This document shows, piece by piece, positions 16,875 to 26,125 of a DNA stretch of 64,000 nt. A program made the translations under genes and the position numbers. Numbering within the stretch: the first letter of the stretch is position 1; the number at the start of each line of letters is the position of its first letter. This stretch comes from JAANXG01 sp034520625. Its GTDB lineage: Bacteria > Pseudomonadota > Gammaproteobacteria > Arenicellales > JAANXG01. The DNA is taken from positions 248,001 through 312,000 of the forward strand of contig JAXHNI010000003.1 in the NCBI GenBank assembly GCA_034520625.1, given 5' to 3'. Below the pieces are notes generated by a model. It was not told where the DNA came from, ran no database searches, and saw only the letters and a list, made by a program, of their open reading frames with translations.

Positions 16875-17298
16875 AGTAAACCGAAGCGCGCTGCTCAACT
16901 ACAGCGCGCGACAAATGTACGACCTCGTGGTCGATATCGAGCACTACCCCGAGTTCCTGAACTGGTGCTCGGAAACGCGGATCCTCGAGCGTACCGAATC
17001 CGAGGTGGTCGCCTCCATAGAAATCCGGTTCAAGGGCCTGCATCGTTCGTTCACCACGCGCAACCGCATGGACGACGGCCGCTCGGTCCGCATCGAACTG
17101 GTGGACGGGCCCTTCCGCACCTTGAACGGAATCTGGCGGTTCGTCGAGTTGGATGAACACGCCAGCAAGATCGAGCTGGATCTCGAGTTCGACTTCTCCA
17201 GCGTCTTCCTGGCCCGGATCGTCGGGCCGGTGTTTTCCCAGATCGCCAATCGCCAGCTCGACGCGTTCCAGCGTCGAGCCGCCCAGGTCTATGGTTGA
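16867..17298 (+). CDS. ratA: RatA / Coq10-like START-domain protein
   Basis: A 143-residue protein of the polyketide-cyclase/START fold: YRVNRSALLNYSARQMYDLV, then VVDIEHYPEFLNWC, and an amphipathic C-terminal helix. E. coli RatA was described as a ribosome-association toxin, while the homologue Coq10 binds ubiquinone; the lipid-binding pocket favours a role with quinone. Start GTG at 16867 lies inside the end of the upstream transporter. It overlaps rnfH by 8 bases, the conserved ratA-rnfH pair. Confidence 0.9.
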   Translation: MYRVNRSALLNYSARQMYDLVVDIEHYPEFLNWCSETRILERTESEVVASIEIRFKGLHRSFTTRNRMDDGRSVRIELVDGPFRTLNGIWRFVELDEHASKIELDLEFDFSSVFLARIVGPVFSQIANRQLDAFQRRAAQVYG

Positions 17299-17590
17299 AG
17301 CGCTCATTCGGGTGGAAGTGGCGTATGCCACGCCGGACCGCCAGTGGCTCTCCGGGCTGGACCTGCCGGCGGGAACCACGGCCGGCGAGGCGGTCCGGTC
17401 GAGCGGTCTCGCCGAAGCGTTTCCGGGCGTCGACACGACGCGCATCGGTATTTTCGGTGAACATACGGAGCCGGACCGCGTCCTCGAGGACGGCGATCGC
17501 GTGGAGGTCTACCGGCCCCTGATCGCGGATCCCAGGGAGGTTCGCCGTGAGCTCGCCCGCCAGGGCAAATCGATGGGGCGCAGACGGTAG
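17291..17590 (+). CDS. rnfH: RnfH family ubiquitin-like protein
   Basis: A 99-residue beta-grasp protein: VEALIRVEVAYATPDRQWLS, GTTAGEAVRSSG, then DGDRVEVYRPLIADPREVRR. The family is paired with RatA across gammaproteobacteria; its biochemical role is not established. Basic C-terminal tail (KSMGRRR). The ATG at 17291 is inside the last codons of ratA, so translation is coupled. Confidence 0.92.
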   Translation: MVEALIRVEVAYATPDRQWLSGLDLPAGTTAGEAVRSSGLAEAFPGVDTTRIGIFGEHTEPDRVLEDGDRVEVYRPLIADPREVRRELARQGKSMGRRR

Positions 17591-17666
17591 CAGCGCCCGG
17601 ATTCGGCGCCGCATGGAGGTGTTGCCGTCATCCCGGTGTTCCCTGGTTGCCGGAGCAGGGTGCCGG

Positions 17667-18119
17667 TTATTCGGACTCGGACTCGGTGTCGGGCCGGTCT
17701 TCGCGGGTGAATATCTTCTTGAAGAAACCCTCTTCCGAGGCTTCTGTTGGGGATGTGACGCGCGTGCCGCCGGATTCCTGGTAGGCCTCGGCCAGGTCGG
17801 TGCCGTCGATGTCGCCGGTAATCCGATTCAGCGTTTCATCCGCGAAGAACAGGGTGATCTGCCGTTTCTCGAAATCGCTGCCAAGGTCGGGAGAATAGGT
17901 GTAGTAGTAGTCCCAGCGGTGCTTTTCGTGGAACGGGTCGACAATCAGGGGGGTGCCCATGATGTAGCGGACTTCCCGCATGCTCATGCCCGGCCGGAGC
18001 TGCTCGACCTGGTCCTGGGTGATGTAGTTGCCCTGCTGGATCTCCACGCGGAAGAAACCGCACCCGGATATCGCCGCGGCGGCCAGAATCGCTGTCAGTA
18101 GTTTCGTGATGTTCGGCAT
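17667..18119 (-). CDS. bamE: Outer membrane protein assembly lipoprotein BamE
   Basis: A 150-residue lipoprotein of the BAM complex that inserts beta-barrel proteins into the outer membrane. The signal peptide ends in the lipobox ISGC at Cys20. The SmpA/OmlA fold is clear: YITQDQVEQLRPGMSMREVR, MGTPLIVDPFHEKHRWDYYY. The acidic C-terminal 40 residues exceed the core. Convergent to rnfH with a gap of about 75 bases. The frame extends far upstream but the real start is the ATG at 18119 before the signal peptide. Confidence 0.95.
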   Translation of the reverse strand: MPNITKLLTAILAAAAISGCGFFRVEIQQGNYITQDQVEQLRPGMSMREVRYIMGTPLIVDPFHEKHRWDYYYTYSPDLGSDFEKRQITLFFADETLNRITGDIDGTDLAEAYQESGGTRVTSPTEASEEGFFKKIFTREDRPDTESESE

Positions 18120-18241
18120 GCTGTCACTCGATGATTGGCCGGGATGATAACAAGTTTTCAGGGGTGCGGAGTACCCGGTGTCCCACGGCGGCTGCGGAGC
18201 AAGGGTTTCCCGGGCAGTGGGCAGTCCGCGCTCCCCCGCCG

Positions 18242-18730
18242 TCACAGGTACTTGAGCACCGCGATCTCGTCGCAGCGGTGGAACTTGTAGCAGCTTACAC
18301 AGATTCCCCAGACTTTTTCCGGGAACATTTCCTTGGACACGGTCTCGAATCCCAGCCGGTGAAAGAACCCCGGGGAGTAGGTCAGGGCCATCAGCCGCCG
18401 GTGGCCGCGCCCCCGGGCGTCGTCGATCAGACGCTCCACCACCAGCCGTCCGGTGCCCGTGCCCTTGAAGTCCTCGGCCACCACGAGGCTGCGTATCTCC
18501 GCGAGGTCTGGGGTGAAGATCTCCAGGGCCCCGCATGCCACGACGGTTCCCGCCGACTCGGCGACCCGGAACCACTCGATACCGGCGGTAACCTCGGCAC
18601 GGGAGCGGGGCAGCAGGTTGCCCATCCGGGCGTACTCCGACAACAGGGCCAGAATGGCTTCCACGTCCCCGGTGGTGGCGGGTCTGATCAATGCCGCCGC
18701 CTGGACGGTGGATTCCGGGGACCGGTTCAC
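18242..18730 (-). CDS. GNAT acetyltransferase, short N-acetylglutamate-synthase type
   Basis: A 162-residue GNAT enzyme. ALIRPATTGDVEAILALLSE opens the fold and EDFKGTGTGRLVVERLID is the acetyl-CoA loop. The end, EMFPEKVWGICVSCYKFHRC then DEIAVLKYL, resembles the conserved C-terminus of short N-acetylglutamate synthases that begin arginine synthesis (usually LPHKVW-DC-CPKFP-CDE). The paired cysteines in this tail are kept. The GTG start at 18730 overlaps the recN stop as GTGA, so it is the second gene of a recN-GNAT unit. The exact substrate is inference. Confidence 0.75.
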   Translation of the reverse strand: MNRSPESTVQAAALIRPATTGDVEAILALLSEYARMGNLLPRSRAEVTAGIEWFRVAESAGTVVACGALEIFTPDLAEIRSLVVAEDFKGTGTGRLVVERLIDDARGRGHRRLMALTYSPGFFHRLGFETVSKEMFPEKVWGICVSCYKFHRCDEIAVLKYL

Positions 18731-20436
18731 GCGCCCGCGGTCCGGGCCTTTCCGCCCGTGTTGTGACTTCGACCGGAACGAGCGAGCATGTCCCGGGCAT
18801 GGGCGAGGGTCTGCTCCGTGATGTCGATGCCGCCCAGCATCCGGGCGAGCTCCTCGACCCGTTCCTCGTCGTCCAGCCGTTTGATCTCGACCTGAACCGG
18901 CTGGATATCGTGCTTGACGACGTGCATGTGCTGGTGGCCCTGGGCCGCGACCTGGGGAAGGTGGGTGATGCACAGGACCTGCCGGGAGCTGCCGATGGTG
19001 CGAAGCTGCTGGCCGACGATCTCCGCGACCCGGCCGCCGATGCCCACGTCGACTTCGTCGAACACCAGGGTCGGGACCCGCCCGAGCCGGGCGATGACCA
19101 CCTGGATAGCGAGGCTGATCCGCGACAGTTCACCGCCCGACGCCACCTTGTTGAGGGGCCGGGCGGGGGTGCCGCGGTTGGCCGCGACGTTGAAGTCCAC
19201 TTTCTCGTAGCCGTAGCGGGTGGGCTCGCCCTCTTCGGTCTCGATCTCCACGTTGAGCCCGCCGCCCGCCATGCCCAGCTCCTGCATGTGCCCGGTGACG
19301 GCTTCCGCGAGGCCCCCCGCGGCCTCGCGACGCGCCTCGCCGACGGCCCGCGCCAGTTCGTCATAGTCCCGCCGGGCCCGCGCGATCCGCGAGCGCATCG
19401 CTTCCAGGTTCGTGTCGGAGTCTTCGAGATCCCCGACCCATTGCCTGAGCTGCTCGGCGACGCCGATCAGGCCTTCGGGTTCGCAATGGTGCTTCCGGGC
19501 GAGGTCGGTGATGGTGCCGATGCGATCGGCCAGCCAGTTCAACCTCTGGGGATCCAGCTCGGTGCGGTCCAGCAGGTGATGCAGCTCGCCGGCTGCTTCT
19601 TCGATCTCCACCCGGGCGTTGTTCAGCATGGAGAGCACTTCCGACAACCGGGGCTCGTATTCAGCCAGCGACTCGATCCGGTGGATGGCCTGGGCCAGGA
19701 CGTCGTTCACCGCGTCGTCATCCGCATCGTACAGCGCCTCTGCAGCGAACTGCATACCTTCCAGCAGCTCACTGGCATGGGCAAGCCGGTCGTGCTCCTG
19801 CTCCAGTTCCAGGTATTCGTTCTCGCCCAGCGCCAACTGGTCGAGCTCCTCGAGCTGGTAGCGGTACAGCTCCAGCTGCGACGCCCGGTCACCGGCCTGG
19901 CTGGACAGGGATTCCAGGCGCTCGCTCAGGGAGCGATGTTCCTCGTACAGGGCGGCGAGCTTCTCAACCTGTCCGGTCTGGCCCGCGTAGTCGTCGAGAA
20001 TGCGCCGCTGTACGTCCTTCTTGAGCAGGGACTGGTGCTCGTGCTGTCCATGAATGTCCACCAGCAGGTCCCCGAGGTCGCGCAGGGTCTGCACGGTGAC
20101 GGGCCGGTCGTTGATGTACGCCCGAGTCGGCTTGTCGCTGTAGAGGATACGGCGCAGGACGCAGCCCCCGCCGTCATCGAGCTCGTGGCTAACCAGCCAC
20201 TGCGCCGCGTCGTCGCCGGCCTGCAGCTCGAAGCCCGCAACAATCTCGGCGCTGTCGGTGCCGTGGCGGATCACGTTGCTGTCCGCCCGTGCGCCGAGAA
20301 CCAGGTCCAGGGCGTCGATCATGATGGACTTTCCGGCGCCGGTTTCACCGGTGACCACGGTCAGGCCGGCGTCGAGATCGAGATCGTTCTTGCGCACGAT
20401 GGCGAAATCCCGGACATACAGGGAGGCGAGCGCCAT
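18727..20436 (-). CDS. recN: DNA repair protein RecN
   Basis: A 569-residue SMC-like ATPase acting in double-strand break repair. Walker A is GETGAGKS at 30-37 directly after the family N-terminus LASLYVRDFAIV; a long coiled-coil follows (about 150-390); the C-terminal lobe has the signature ASGGELSRISLAIQ and Walker B TLVFDEVDVGIGG. Length normal. It follows nadK in the same direction but a MITE-like repeat sits between them. No LexA box was recognised upstream. Confidence 0.97.
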   Translation of the reverse strand: MALASLYVRDFAIVRKNDLDLDAGLTVVTGETGAGKSIMIDALDLVLGARADSNVIRHGTDSAEIVAGFELQAGDDAAQWLVSHELDDGGGCVLRRILYSDKPTRAYINDRPVTVQTLRDLGDLLVDIHGQHEHQSLLKKDVQRRILDDYAGQTGQVEKLAALYEEHRSLSERLESLSSQAGDRASQLELYRYQLEELDQLALGENEYLELEQEHDRLAHASELLEGMQFAAEALYDADDDAVNDVLAQAIHRIESLAEYEPRLSEVLSMLNNARVEIEEAAGELHHLLDRTELDPQRLNWLADRIGTITDLARKHHCEPEGLIGVAEQLRQWVGDLEDSDTNLEAMRSRIARARRDYDELARAVGEARREAAGGLAEAVTGHMQELGMAGGGLNVEIETEEGEPTRYGYEKVDFNVAANRGTPARPLNKVASGGELSRISLAIQVVIARLGRVPTLVFDEVDVGIGGRVAEIVGQQLRTIGSSRQVLCITHLPQVAAQGHQHMHVVKHDIQPVQVEIKRLDDEERVEELARMLGGIDITEQTLAHARDMLARSGRSHNTGGKARTAGA

Positions 20437-20520
20437 GGCCTAGTGCGCCCCGCCGCTGACGTTGTGCCATTCAGCGGCCCGCTGGCATTGGCCCGGTTTG
20501 AGAAGCAGCGTTACGGAATA

Positions 20521-20672
20521 GGCCGGTGGCGGGGGCCATCCCCCAGGGCTCTCGAAAACAGGGATGTTTGAGCGAGAGCGTACAGGGATGTATTCCATCC
20601 TTCGGTCCGCAAACGGCACTTCCCTGTACCGCTCCTCACAGCGGCCCTGGGGGATGGCCCCCGCCACCGGCC
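20521..20672 (+). repeat. MITE-like element, copy A (long form)
   Basis: 152 bases with perfect 29-base terminal inverted repeats beginning ggccggtggcgggggccatc. The interior carries aaaacagggatgtttgag and the 41-base insert found only in long forms (starts catccttcggtccgc). It lies between nadK and recN. Confidence 0.85.
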
Positions 20673-20777
20673 GCCCGGACGGGTGGGTCTCCAAACCGGG
20701 CCAATGCGTGAAGGAGCGCACCCGCCTCCGACGGTTCAGAAACGTTCCGTGGGTCAACCTGTCAACGGCGGGACACA

Positions 20778-21656
20778 CTAGATGGAATCCCCCCATCCCA
20801 GCTTGGAGCGCAGCGCCGCGTAGTGGTTGTTCTCCAGGGTGCGCGCCAGCTTGACGGTGCTGTCGGAGCGCTTGATCCGCACTTTCTCGTCGCCGCTGAA
20901 GTGGTACTCGATCTGGCCGTCGAAGGACAGGTGAGCGCGGTCCGCGGATTCGTCCGCGAGAATGAAATCCACGACACTCGAGTCCTTCAGGGCGATCGGG
21001 CGCATGCTCAGGGTATGCGGGCAAACCGGCACCAGCAGTATCGCCGCGAGCTGGGGATGCATGATCGGTCCTCCGGCGGACAGGGCGTAGGCAGTGGAGC
21101 CGGTGGGGGTGGCGGTGATGATTCCGTCGCAGCGGATACCGGTCACGAATTCGCCGTCTACGTAAATCTGCAGCTCGATGAGGCGCTCGAATTCGCCCTT
21201 GCCGATCACCATATCGTTCAGAGCGGTGTCCCGTTTCACCAGCTTATCCCGCTTCCACACCTCCACTTCCAGGAGCATCCGCTGCTCGGTCTTGTACTCG
21301 CCATCCAGGATGCGGCCGACATCCTCGTACATTTCGGTGAGCGGGATATCCGTCAGGAACCCGAGGCGGCCCATGTTCACGCCCACCAGCGGCGTATCAT
21401 GCGGCGCCAGCGAGCGCGCGACGCGCAGCATGGTGCCGTCGCCGCCAATCACGATGGCCAGATCGAGGCGCTCCCGGTCGGACTCATCCAGCGGGCCGCG
21501 GGAATCATCCGCGGTAATCTCGTCGGCGGTGGTTTTGCCGAGGATGATCCGTATATCGCGGTATTTCAGGTATTCGGCCAGCCCCGAGACGGCGGCATCG
21601 ACGTCGGGATCCCTGGACTTGCCGAACAGTCCGATGGTTTTGAACATGGAGGCCAC
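20778..21656 (-). CDS. nadK: NAD kinase
   Basis: A 292-residue cytoplasmic enzyme phosphorylating NAD to NADP. The ATP/NAD kinase motif GGDGT is at 71-75 (LAIVIGGDGTMLRVARSL), and the second conserved region DGIITATPTGSTAYALSAGG follows near 180. NMGRLGFLTD is the usual inner strand. Length is typical. The order nadK-recN opposite to the grpE side matches E. coli synteny. The start could be the internal ATG at MFKTIGLFGK, three codons later. Confidence 0.96.
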   Translation of the reverse strand: MASMFKTIGLFGKSRDPDVDAAVSGLAEYLKYRDIRIILGKTTADEITADDSRGPLDESDRERLDLAIVIGGDGTMLRVARSLAPHDTPLVGVNMGRLGFLTDIPLTEMYEDVGRILDGEYKTEQRMLLEVEVWKRDKLVKRDTALNDMVIGKGEFERLIELQIYVDGEFVTGIRCDGIITATPTGSTAYALSAGGPIMHPQLAAILLVPVCPHTLSMRPIALKDSSVVDFILADESADRAHLSFDGQIEYHFSGDEKVRIKRSDSTVKLARTLENNHYAALRSKLGWGDSI

Positions 21657-21990
21657 TCGGTGGTCGATCCTGCTTTCGAAATTGGTCGGGAAAATCGTGC
21701 ACTGGCGGAATTCGCACAGATTCTAACCTGATTTACCGAACGCGGTCGCCTGTGCGGTATATTTCCCGGTATGCGGCATTTACGGGCGCGTGCCCGGGCG
21801 GCAATTCCGGCCCGCCGGGGTTTAATGGCTTGATTCCCCCCGGTGTACCGCCATATTGTGGGGCAGGCCGTCGTACACGGCTTTGGTGGAAACCGCTTCC
21901 CCGGAGCGCGCGGGGCGCTATACTTGTCGAGGACGGGATGCATGCCGGGAGTCGGTCGAGGCGGCAGGCGTTCCAGTGAATACCGGGAAC
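21657..21990. other. Divergent regulatory region nadK/hrcA
   Basis: About 330 bases. A TATACT at 21919-21924 could be a -10 element for hrcA, but its -35 (CTTCCC) is poor. I find no CIRCE inverted repeat (TTAGCACTC-N9-GAGTGCTAA). No gene supported. Confidence 0.4.
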
Positions 21991-23085
21991 ATGAACATTC
22001 CGCGAACCGAACTGAATCAAGACGTGCCGGTGATTAAACTCAACGAACGTGCGGAGCAGCTTCTCAGGACGCTCGTGGAGCTGCACGTCAGCGACGGGCA
22101 GCCCGTCGGCTCCCGAACCCTCGCCAAGTACACCAACCTGAATATCAGCCCGGCGACCGTGCGCAATGTCATGGCGGATCTGGAAGACCTGGGTCTGATC
22201 CGGGCGCCGCACACGTCCTCGGGTCGGATACCGACCCAGCAAGGCTATCGGTTCTTCATCGACACCCTGTTGAACATCAAGCCGCTGGATGCCGGTTCGG
22301 TGGAGAAGCTGCAGGAGCAGCTCGGCGCGGAGCGGGACCCGCAATTGCTGCTGTCGCGGGTGTCGGAGGTGCTTGCCAATGTCACGAGCTTCGCGGGGGT
22401 GGTGTTGATTGCCAATCAGCATGACGCCTGCCTGAAGCAGGTGGAGTTCCTGCAGCTGTCCCGGGACCGCATACTGGCGATCCTCGTGACGGAGGACGGC
22501 CGGGTCCAGAACCGCGTGATTCCGGTGGACCGCGAGTATTCCCCCGGAGAGCTGGTGGAGGCGGCTAACTATTTCAATCACACCTACAAGGGTTTTGTCC
22601 TGGGCGACGTGCGCCGCAAGCTGCTCGAGGAAGTGCAGGCTGACACCACGGAGATTCAAAGGATCACCCGTACCGCCTACTCGATGGCCAGCAAGCTGCT
22701 TGACAACGACGCTGGCGACGAGGAGGAGATGCTGCTCAGCGGTGAGGAAAAGCTGCTCAGCGTCCCCGACCTGTGCGAGATCGATACCCTCCAGCAGCTC
22801 TTCGACGCCTTCAAAACCAAAAACGACCTGCTGGACCTGCTGGACCGGAGCATGCGCGTGAACGGCATCAACATATTCATCGGCGAGGAATCCGGGTATG
22901 AGGCGCTCAACAACTGCAGCGTGATCACCGCCCCCTACGAAGCGGATGGCAAAGTGGTCGGTACCCTCGGGGTCATCGGACCCACTAGAATGCGTTATGG
23001 CACGGTCATCCCGGTGGTGGACGTGACCGCCAAGCTGTTGAGCGGGGCCCTTTCCCACGATAAAGGGAGTGCCGCGTCGACCTGA
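21991..23085 (+). CDS. hrcA: Heat-inducible transcription repressor HrcA
   Basis: A 364-residue repressor that binds CIRCE operators upstream of chaperone operons. The winged-helix N-terminus reads LNERAEQLLRTLVELHVSDG, GSRTLAKYTNLNISPATVRN, and the dimerisation/GAF-like core follows, ending in the characteristic GTLGVIGPTRMRYGTVIPVV. ATG at 21991 is chosen; a GTG at 21976 is possible. It opens the hrcA-grpE-dnaK-dnaJ cluster. Confidence 0.96.
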   Translation: MNIPRTELNQDVPVIKLNERAEQLLRTLVELHVSDGQPVGSRTLAKYTNLNISPATVRNVMADLEDLGLIRAPHTSSGRIPTQQGYRFFIDTLLNIKPLDAGSVEKLQEQLGAERDPQLLLSRVSEVLANVTSFAGVVLIANQHDACLKQVEFLQLSRDRILAILVTEDGRVQNRVIPVDREYSPGELVEAANYFNHTYKGFVLGDVRRKLLEEVQADTTEIQRITRTAYSMASKLLDNDAGDEEEMLLSGEEKLLSVPDLCEIDTLQQLFDAFKTKNDLLDLLDRSMRVNGINIFIGEESGYEALNNCSVITAPYEADGKVVGTLGVIGPTRMRYGTVIPVVDVTAKLLSGALSHDKGSAAST

Positions 23086-23115
23086 GGGGGGCGGACGAGA
23101 GCCGGGGGTTGATCC

Positions 23116-23186
23116 GTAGGAGGCGAGCCCCCCTCGCCGATTGCGGCCTCGAACCACGGCTGATCGGCCAGAGGGCCGGCCTCCTG
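23116..23186. repeat. REP-like palindrome, copy 2
   Basis: From gtaggaggcgagccccc to gccggcctcctg, arms imperfectly matched. It lies just after the hrcA stop and before the heat-shock promoter of grpE, so it may separate the two transcripts. Confidence 0.7.
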
Positions 23187-23254
23187 CGCGGGAGAGTTAG
23201 GAGTCAGGGGCTGGTCGGCCTCCGAACCCCCAACCCCAAATTTCCCTCCCCCGG

Positions 23255-23283
23255 CTTGAACTGCCCCGGACCGGCCCCCATGT
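23255..23283 (+). promoter_or_regulatory. Sigma32 (heat-shock) promoter of grpE
   Basis: CTTGAA at 23255-23260 and CCCCATGT at 23276-23283 with a 15-base spacer match the RpoH consensus (CTTGAAA, 13-17 bases, CCCCATNT) closely. It sits about 40 bases before the grpE ATG. Confidence 0.75.
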
Positions 23284-23324
23284 CCCACACTGGTGCGAAA
23301 AACCGGAGAATCAACGGGGAAACT

Positions 23325-24014
23325 ATGTCTGAAGATCAAAAACGGACGGAATCTGATCAACCGCTGGACGACGAGGTGAGCGACCCGCCCGGGGCGCCGC
23401 GGCACGAAACGGGTGGCGCGAACGATCCGGCCGCCGGCGTCGCTGCAGAATCAGATTCCGCGGAAGCCGCGGAGGGCATGCCCGGGGACGGTGGTGCCGA
23501 TCAGCAATCGCCGGCTGCGCAGCTGGAGGCGGTGCGGGCGGAGCTCGCCGAGCAGAAGGACCGCTACCTCAGGGCGGCCGCCGAGGCGGACAATGTCCGC
23601 CGGCGGGCCGACAACGACATCGCCAATGCGCGCAAGTACGCCATCGAAGGCTTCGCCGCCGAGATTCTCTCGGTACGGGACAGCCTTGAAATCGCGCGGT
23701 CGCTGGAGATCAACGAGGACGACGCCGGGGCGGTGGCCAAGATGAAGGAGGGGCTGGACCTGACCCTGAAACAGCTCGACAGCGCCCTGTCGAAGTTCGC
23801 CGTCGAGGTCGTGGATCCGCAGAAGGGCGACAAGCTGGATCCGGAGCGCCACCAGGCGATGACCACGCAGGAATCCGAGAACGTTCCGCCCAACCACATC
23901 CTGAACGTTCTCCAGAAGGGCTACACCATCCACGACCGGCTGCTGCGCCCGGCCATGGTGGTTGTGGCCCGGAAACCCGAAGGCGAAACGCAAGCCGAGG
24001 GCGAAACCGCTTGA
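23325..24014 (+). CDS. grpE: Nucleotide exchange factor GrpE
   Basis: A 229-residue cochaperone that releases ADP from DnaK. A long acidic disordered N-terminus (1-65) is followed by the coiled-coil (AAQLEAVRAELAEQKDRYLR, then RAAAEADNVRRR) and the beta-domain with HQAMTTQESENVPPNHILNV and LQKGYTIHDRLLRPAMVVV. The ATG at 23325 has GGGGA upstream; an upstream ATG at 23280 overlaps the heat-shock promoter and is unlikely. Confidence 0.96.
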   Translation: MSEDQKRTESDQPLDDEVSDPPGAPRHETGGANDPAAGVAAESDSAEAAEGMPGDGGADQQSPAAQLEAVRAELAEQKDRYLRAAAEADNVRRRADNDIANARKYAIEGFAAEILSVRDSLEIARSLEINEDDAGAVAKMKEGLDLTLKQLDSALSKFAVEVVDPQKGDKLDPERHQAMTTQESENVPPNHILNVLQKGYTIHDRLLRPAMVVVARKPEGETQAEGETA

Positions 24015-24087
24015 ATCCACGGGTTCCGGCACCCATAGAGAGATCAGCAAACGAATTTTTTATATTTAGAGCAACTGGGGTGAAACA

Positions 24088-26028
24088 ATGGGAAAGATAA
24101 TCGGCATTGACCTGGGTACCACCAACTCCTGCGTGGCCGTTATGGACGGCGACAAGACGCGGGTGATCGAGAACAGCGAGGGCGATCGAACGACGCCGTC
24201 GGTGGTGGCATTCACCGAGGACGGTGAAATCCTGGTGGGTCAGTCCGCCAAGCGACAGGCCGTCACGAACCCGCACAACACGGTGTTCGCCGCCAAGCGC
24301 CTGATCGGGCGCAAATTCGACGAGGACGTGGTTCAGCGGGACATCAAGCTGATGCCCTACGAGATCGTCAAGGCGCAGAACGGTGATGCCTGGATACGGG
24401 TCAAGGACAAGGACATGGCGCCGCCGGAGATTTCGGCGCGCGTGCTGCAGAAAATGAAGCAGACCGTCGAGGATTACCTCGGCGAGCAGGTCACGGAAGC
24501 GGTAATCACCGTACCGGCATATTTCAACGACTCCCAGCGCCAGGCTACCAAGGATGCCGGCAAGATCGCGGGACTCGAGGTCAAGCGGATCATCAATGAG
24601 CCCACGGCGGCGGCTCTGGCCTACGGTCTGGACCAGAAGAAGGGCGACCGCAAGGTGGCGGTTTACGACCTGGGCGGCGGCACCTTCGACATTTCGATCA
24701 TCGAGATCGCCGAGGTCGAAGGCGAGCATCAGTTCGAGGTGCTGTCCACCAACGGTGATACTTTCCTGGGCGGCGAGGATTTCGACCGGCGGGTGATCGA
24801 TTACCTCGCCGACGAGTTCAAGAAAGACCAGGGCATGGACCTGCGCGGCGACCCGCTCGCCATGCAGCGTCTCAAGGAAGCGGCGGAGAAAGCCAAAATC
24901 GAGCTGTCTTCCAGCAGCCAGACCGAGATCAACCTGCCGTACATCACGGCCGACCAGTCCGGGCCCAAGCATCTGAGTCTCAAGCTGTCGCGCGCCAAGC
25001 TGGAAGCCCTGACCGAGGACCTGATCAAGCGCGCCATCGAGCCCTGCCGGACGGCGCTCAAGGACGCCGGCCTGTCCGCCAGCGAGGTAGACGACGTGAT
25101 CCTGGTGGGCGGCCAGACCCGCATGCCCAAAGTGCAGGAAGCGGTGAAGGATTTCTTCGGCAAGGAGCCGCGCAAGGACGTGAACCCGGACGAGGCGGTT
25201 GCCGTGGGCGCGGCCATCCAGGGCGGTGTCCTGGGCGGTGACGTGAAGGACGTGCTGCTGCTGGATGTCACGCCCCTGAGCCTGGGCATCGAAACCCTGG
25301 GCGGCGTGATGACCAAGCTCATCGAAAAGAACACCACGATTCCGACCAAGGCGTCGCAGGTGTTCTCGACGGCCGATGACAACCAGACCGCGGTCACCGT
25401 CCACGTGCTCCAGGGCGAGCGCGAAATGGCCAAGGACAACAAGTCCCTGGGCCGATTCGACCTGGCGGATATCCCGCCGGCGCCCCGTGGCCTGCCGCAG
25501 ATCGAGGTCACGTTCGACATCGACTCCAACGGCATTATGCATGTGTCGGCCAAGGACAAGGCCACCGGCAAGGAAAACAAGATTGTCATCAAGTCCAGCT
25601 CGGGCCTCAGCGACGAGGAGATCGACCAGATGGTCCAGGATGCCGAGCGCCACGCGGAAGAGGACAAGAAGACCCGCGAACTGGTGGATGCTCGGAACCA
25701 GGGCGAGGCCATGGTGCACAGCGTGCGCAAGTCCATGGGCGATCTCGGCGACAAGCTGGAGTCCGCAGACAAGGAGAGCATCGAGAGCGCCATCGGCGAG
25801 CTGGAAGAGGCCATGAAGGCCGAGGATGCCGATGCCATCAAGCAGAAGACCGAGGCCCTCGGTACCGCCAGCCACAAGCTTGCCGAGCAGATGTATCAGC
25901 AGAGCTCCGAAGCCGGCGACGGCGCCGGACAAGCCCAGGAAGGCGAAGCCGGACAGGAGACACGGAGCGACGATGACGTCGTCGACGCGGAGTTCGAAGA
26001 GGTGAAGGACGACGACAGCAAGAAGTAA
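24088..26028 (+). CDS. dnaK: Chaperone DnaK (Hsp70)
   Basis: A 646-residue Hsp70. IGIDLGTTNSCVAVMDGDK opens the ATPase domain, with the phosphate motifs VAVYDLGGGTFDISII and VGGQTRMPKVQ; the conserved linker VLLLDVTPLSLGIETLGG leads into the substrate-binding domain; the acidic tail ends DAEFEEVKDDDSKK. Complete. A GC-rich hairpin follows before dnaJ. No separate strong promoter seen; transcription probably continues from grpE. Confidence 0.98.
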   Translation: MGKIIGIDLGTTNSCVAVMDGDKTRVIENSEGDRTTPSVVAFTEDGEILVGQSAKRQAVTNPHNTVFAAKRLIGRKFDEDVVQRDIKLMPYEIVKAQNGDAWIRVKDKDMAPPEISARVLQKMKQTVEDYLGEQVTEAVITVPAYFNDSQRQATKDAGKIAGLEVKRIINEPTAAALAYGLDQKKGDRKVAVYDLGGGTFDISIIEIAEVEGEHQFEVLSTNGDTFLGGEDFDRRVIDYLADEFKKDQGMDLRGDPLAMQRLKEAAEKAKIELSSSSQTEINLPYITADQSGPKHLSLKLSRAKLEALTEDLIKRAIEPCRTALKDAGLSASEVDDVILVGGQTRMPKVQEAVKDFFGKEPRKDVNPDEAVAVGAAIQGGVLGGDVKDVLLLDVTPLSLGIETLGGVMTKLIEKNTTIPTKASQVFSTADDNQTAVTVHVLQGEREMAKDNKSLGRFDLADIPPAPRGLPQIEVTFDIDSNGIMHVSAKDKATGKENKIVIKSSSGLSDEEIDQMVQDAERHAEEDKKTRELVDARNQGEAMVHSVRKSMGDLGDKLESADKESIESAIGELEEAMKAEDADAIKQKTEALGTASHKLAEQMYQQSSEAGDGAGQAQEGEAGQETRSDDDVVDAEFEEVKDDDSKK

Positions 26029-26053
26029 TCGCTGATCTGGGCAGTAACCACGG

Positions 26054-26082
26054 ACGCACAGGCGGATTCCCCGCCTGTGCGT
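26054..26082 (+). terminator. Hairpin between dnaK and dnaJ
   Basis: ACGCACAGGCGG and CCGCCTGTGCGT form a perfect 12-base stem with a 5-base loop, followed by TTGTGTT. It is a likely partial terminator that lowers dnaJ expression relative to dnaK. Confidence 0.65.
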
Positions 26083-26125
26083 TTGTGTTCGTGCATGGCA
26101 ACTGAAATGAGCGAATAAACACGGC

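Noticed and set aside
21657..24087. Search for a CIRCE element
   Set aside because: No TTAGCACTC-N9-GAGTGCTAA or close variant was seen; not annotated.
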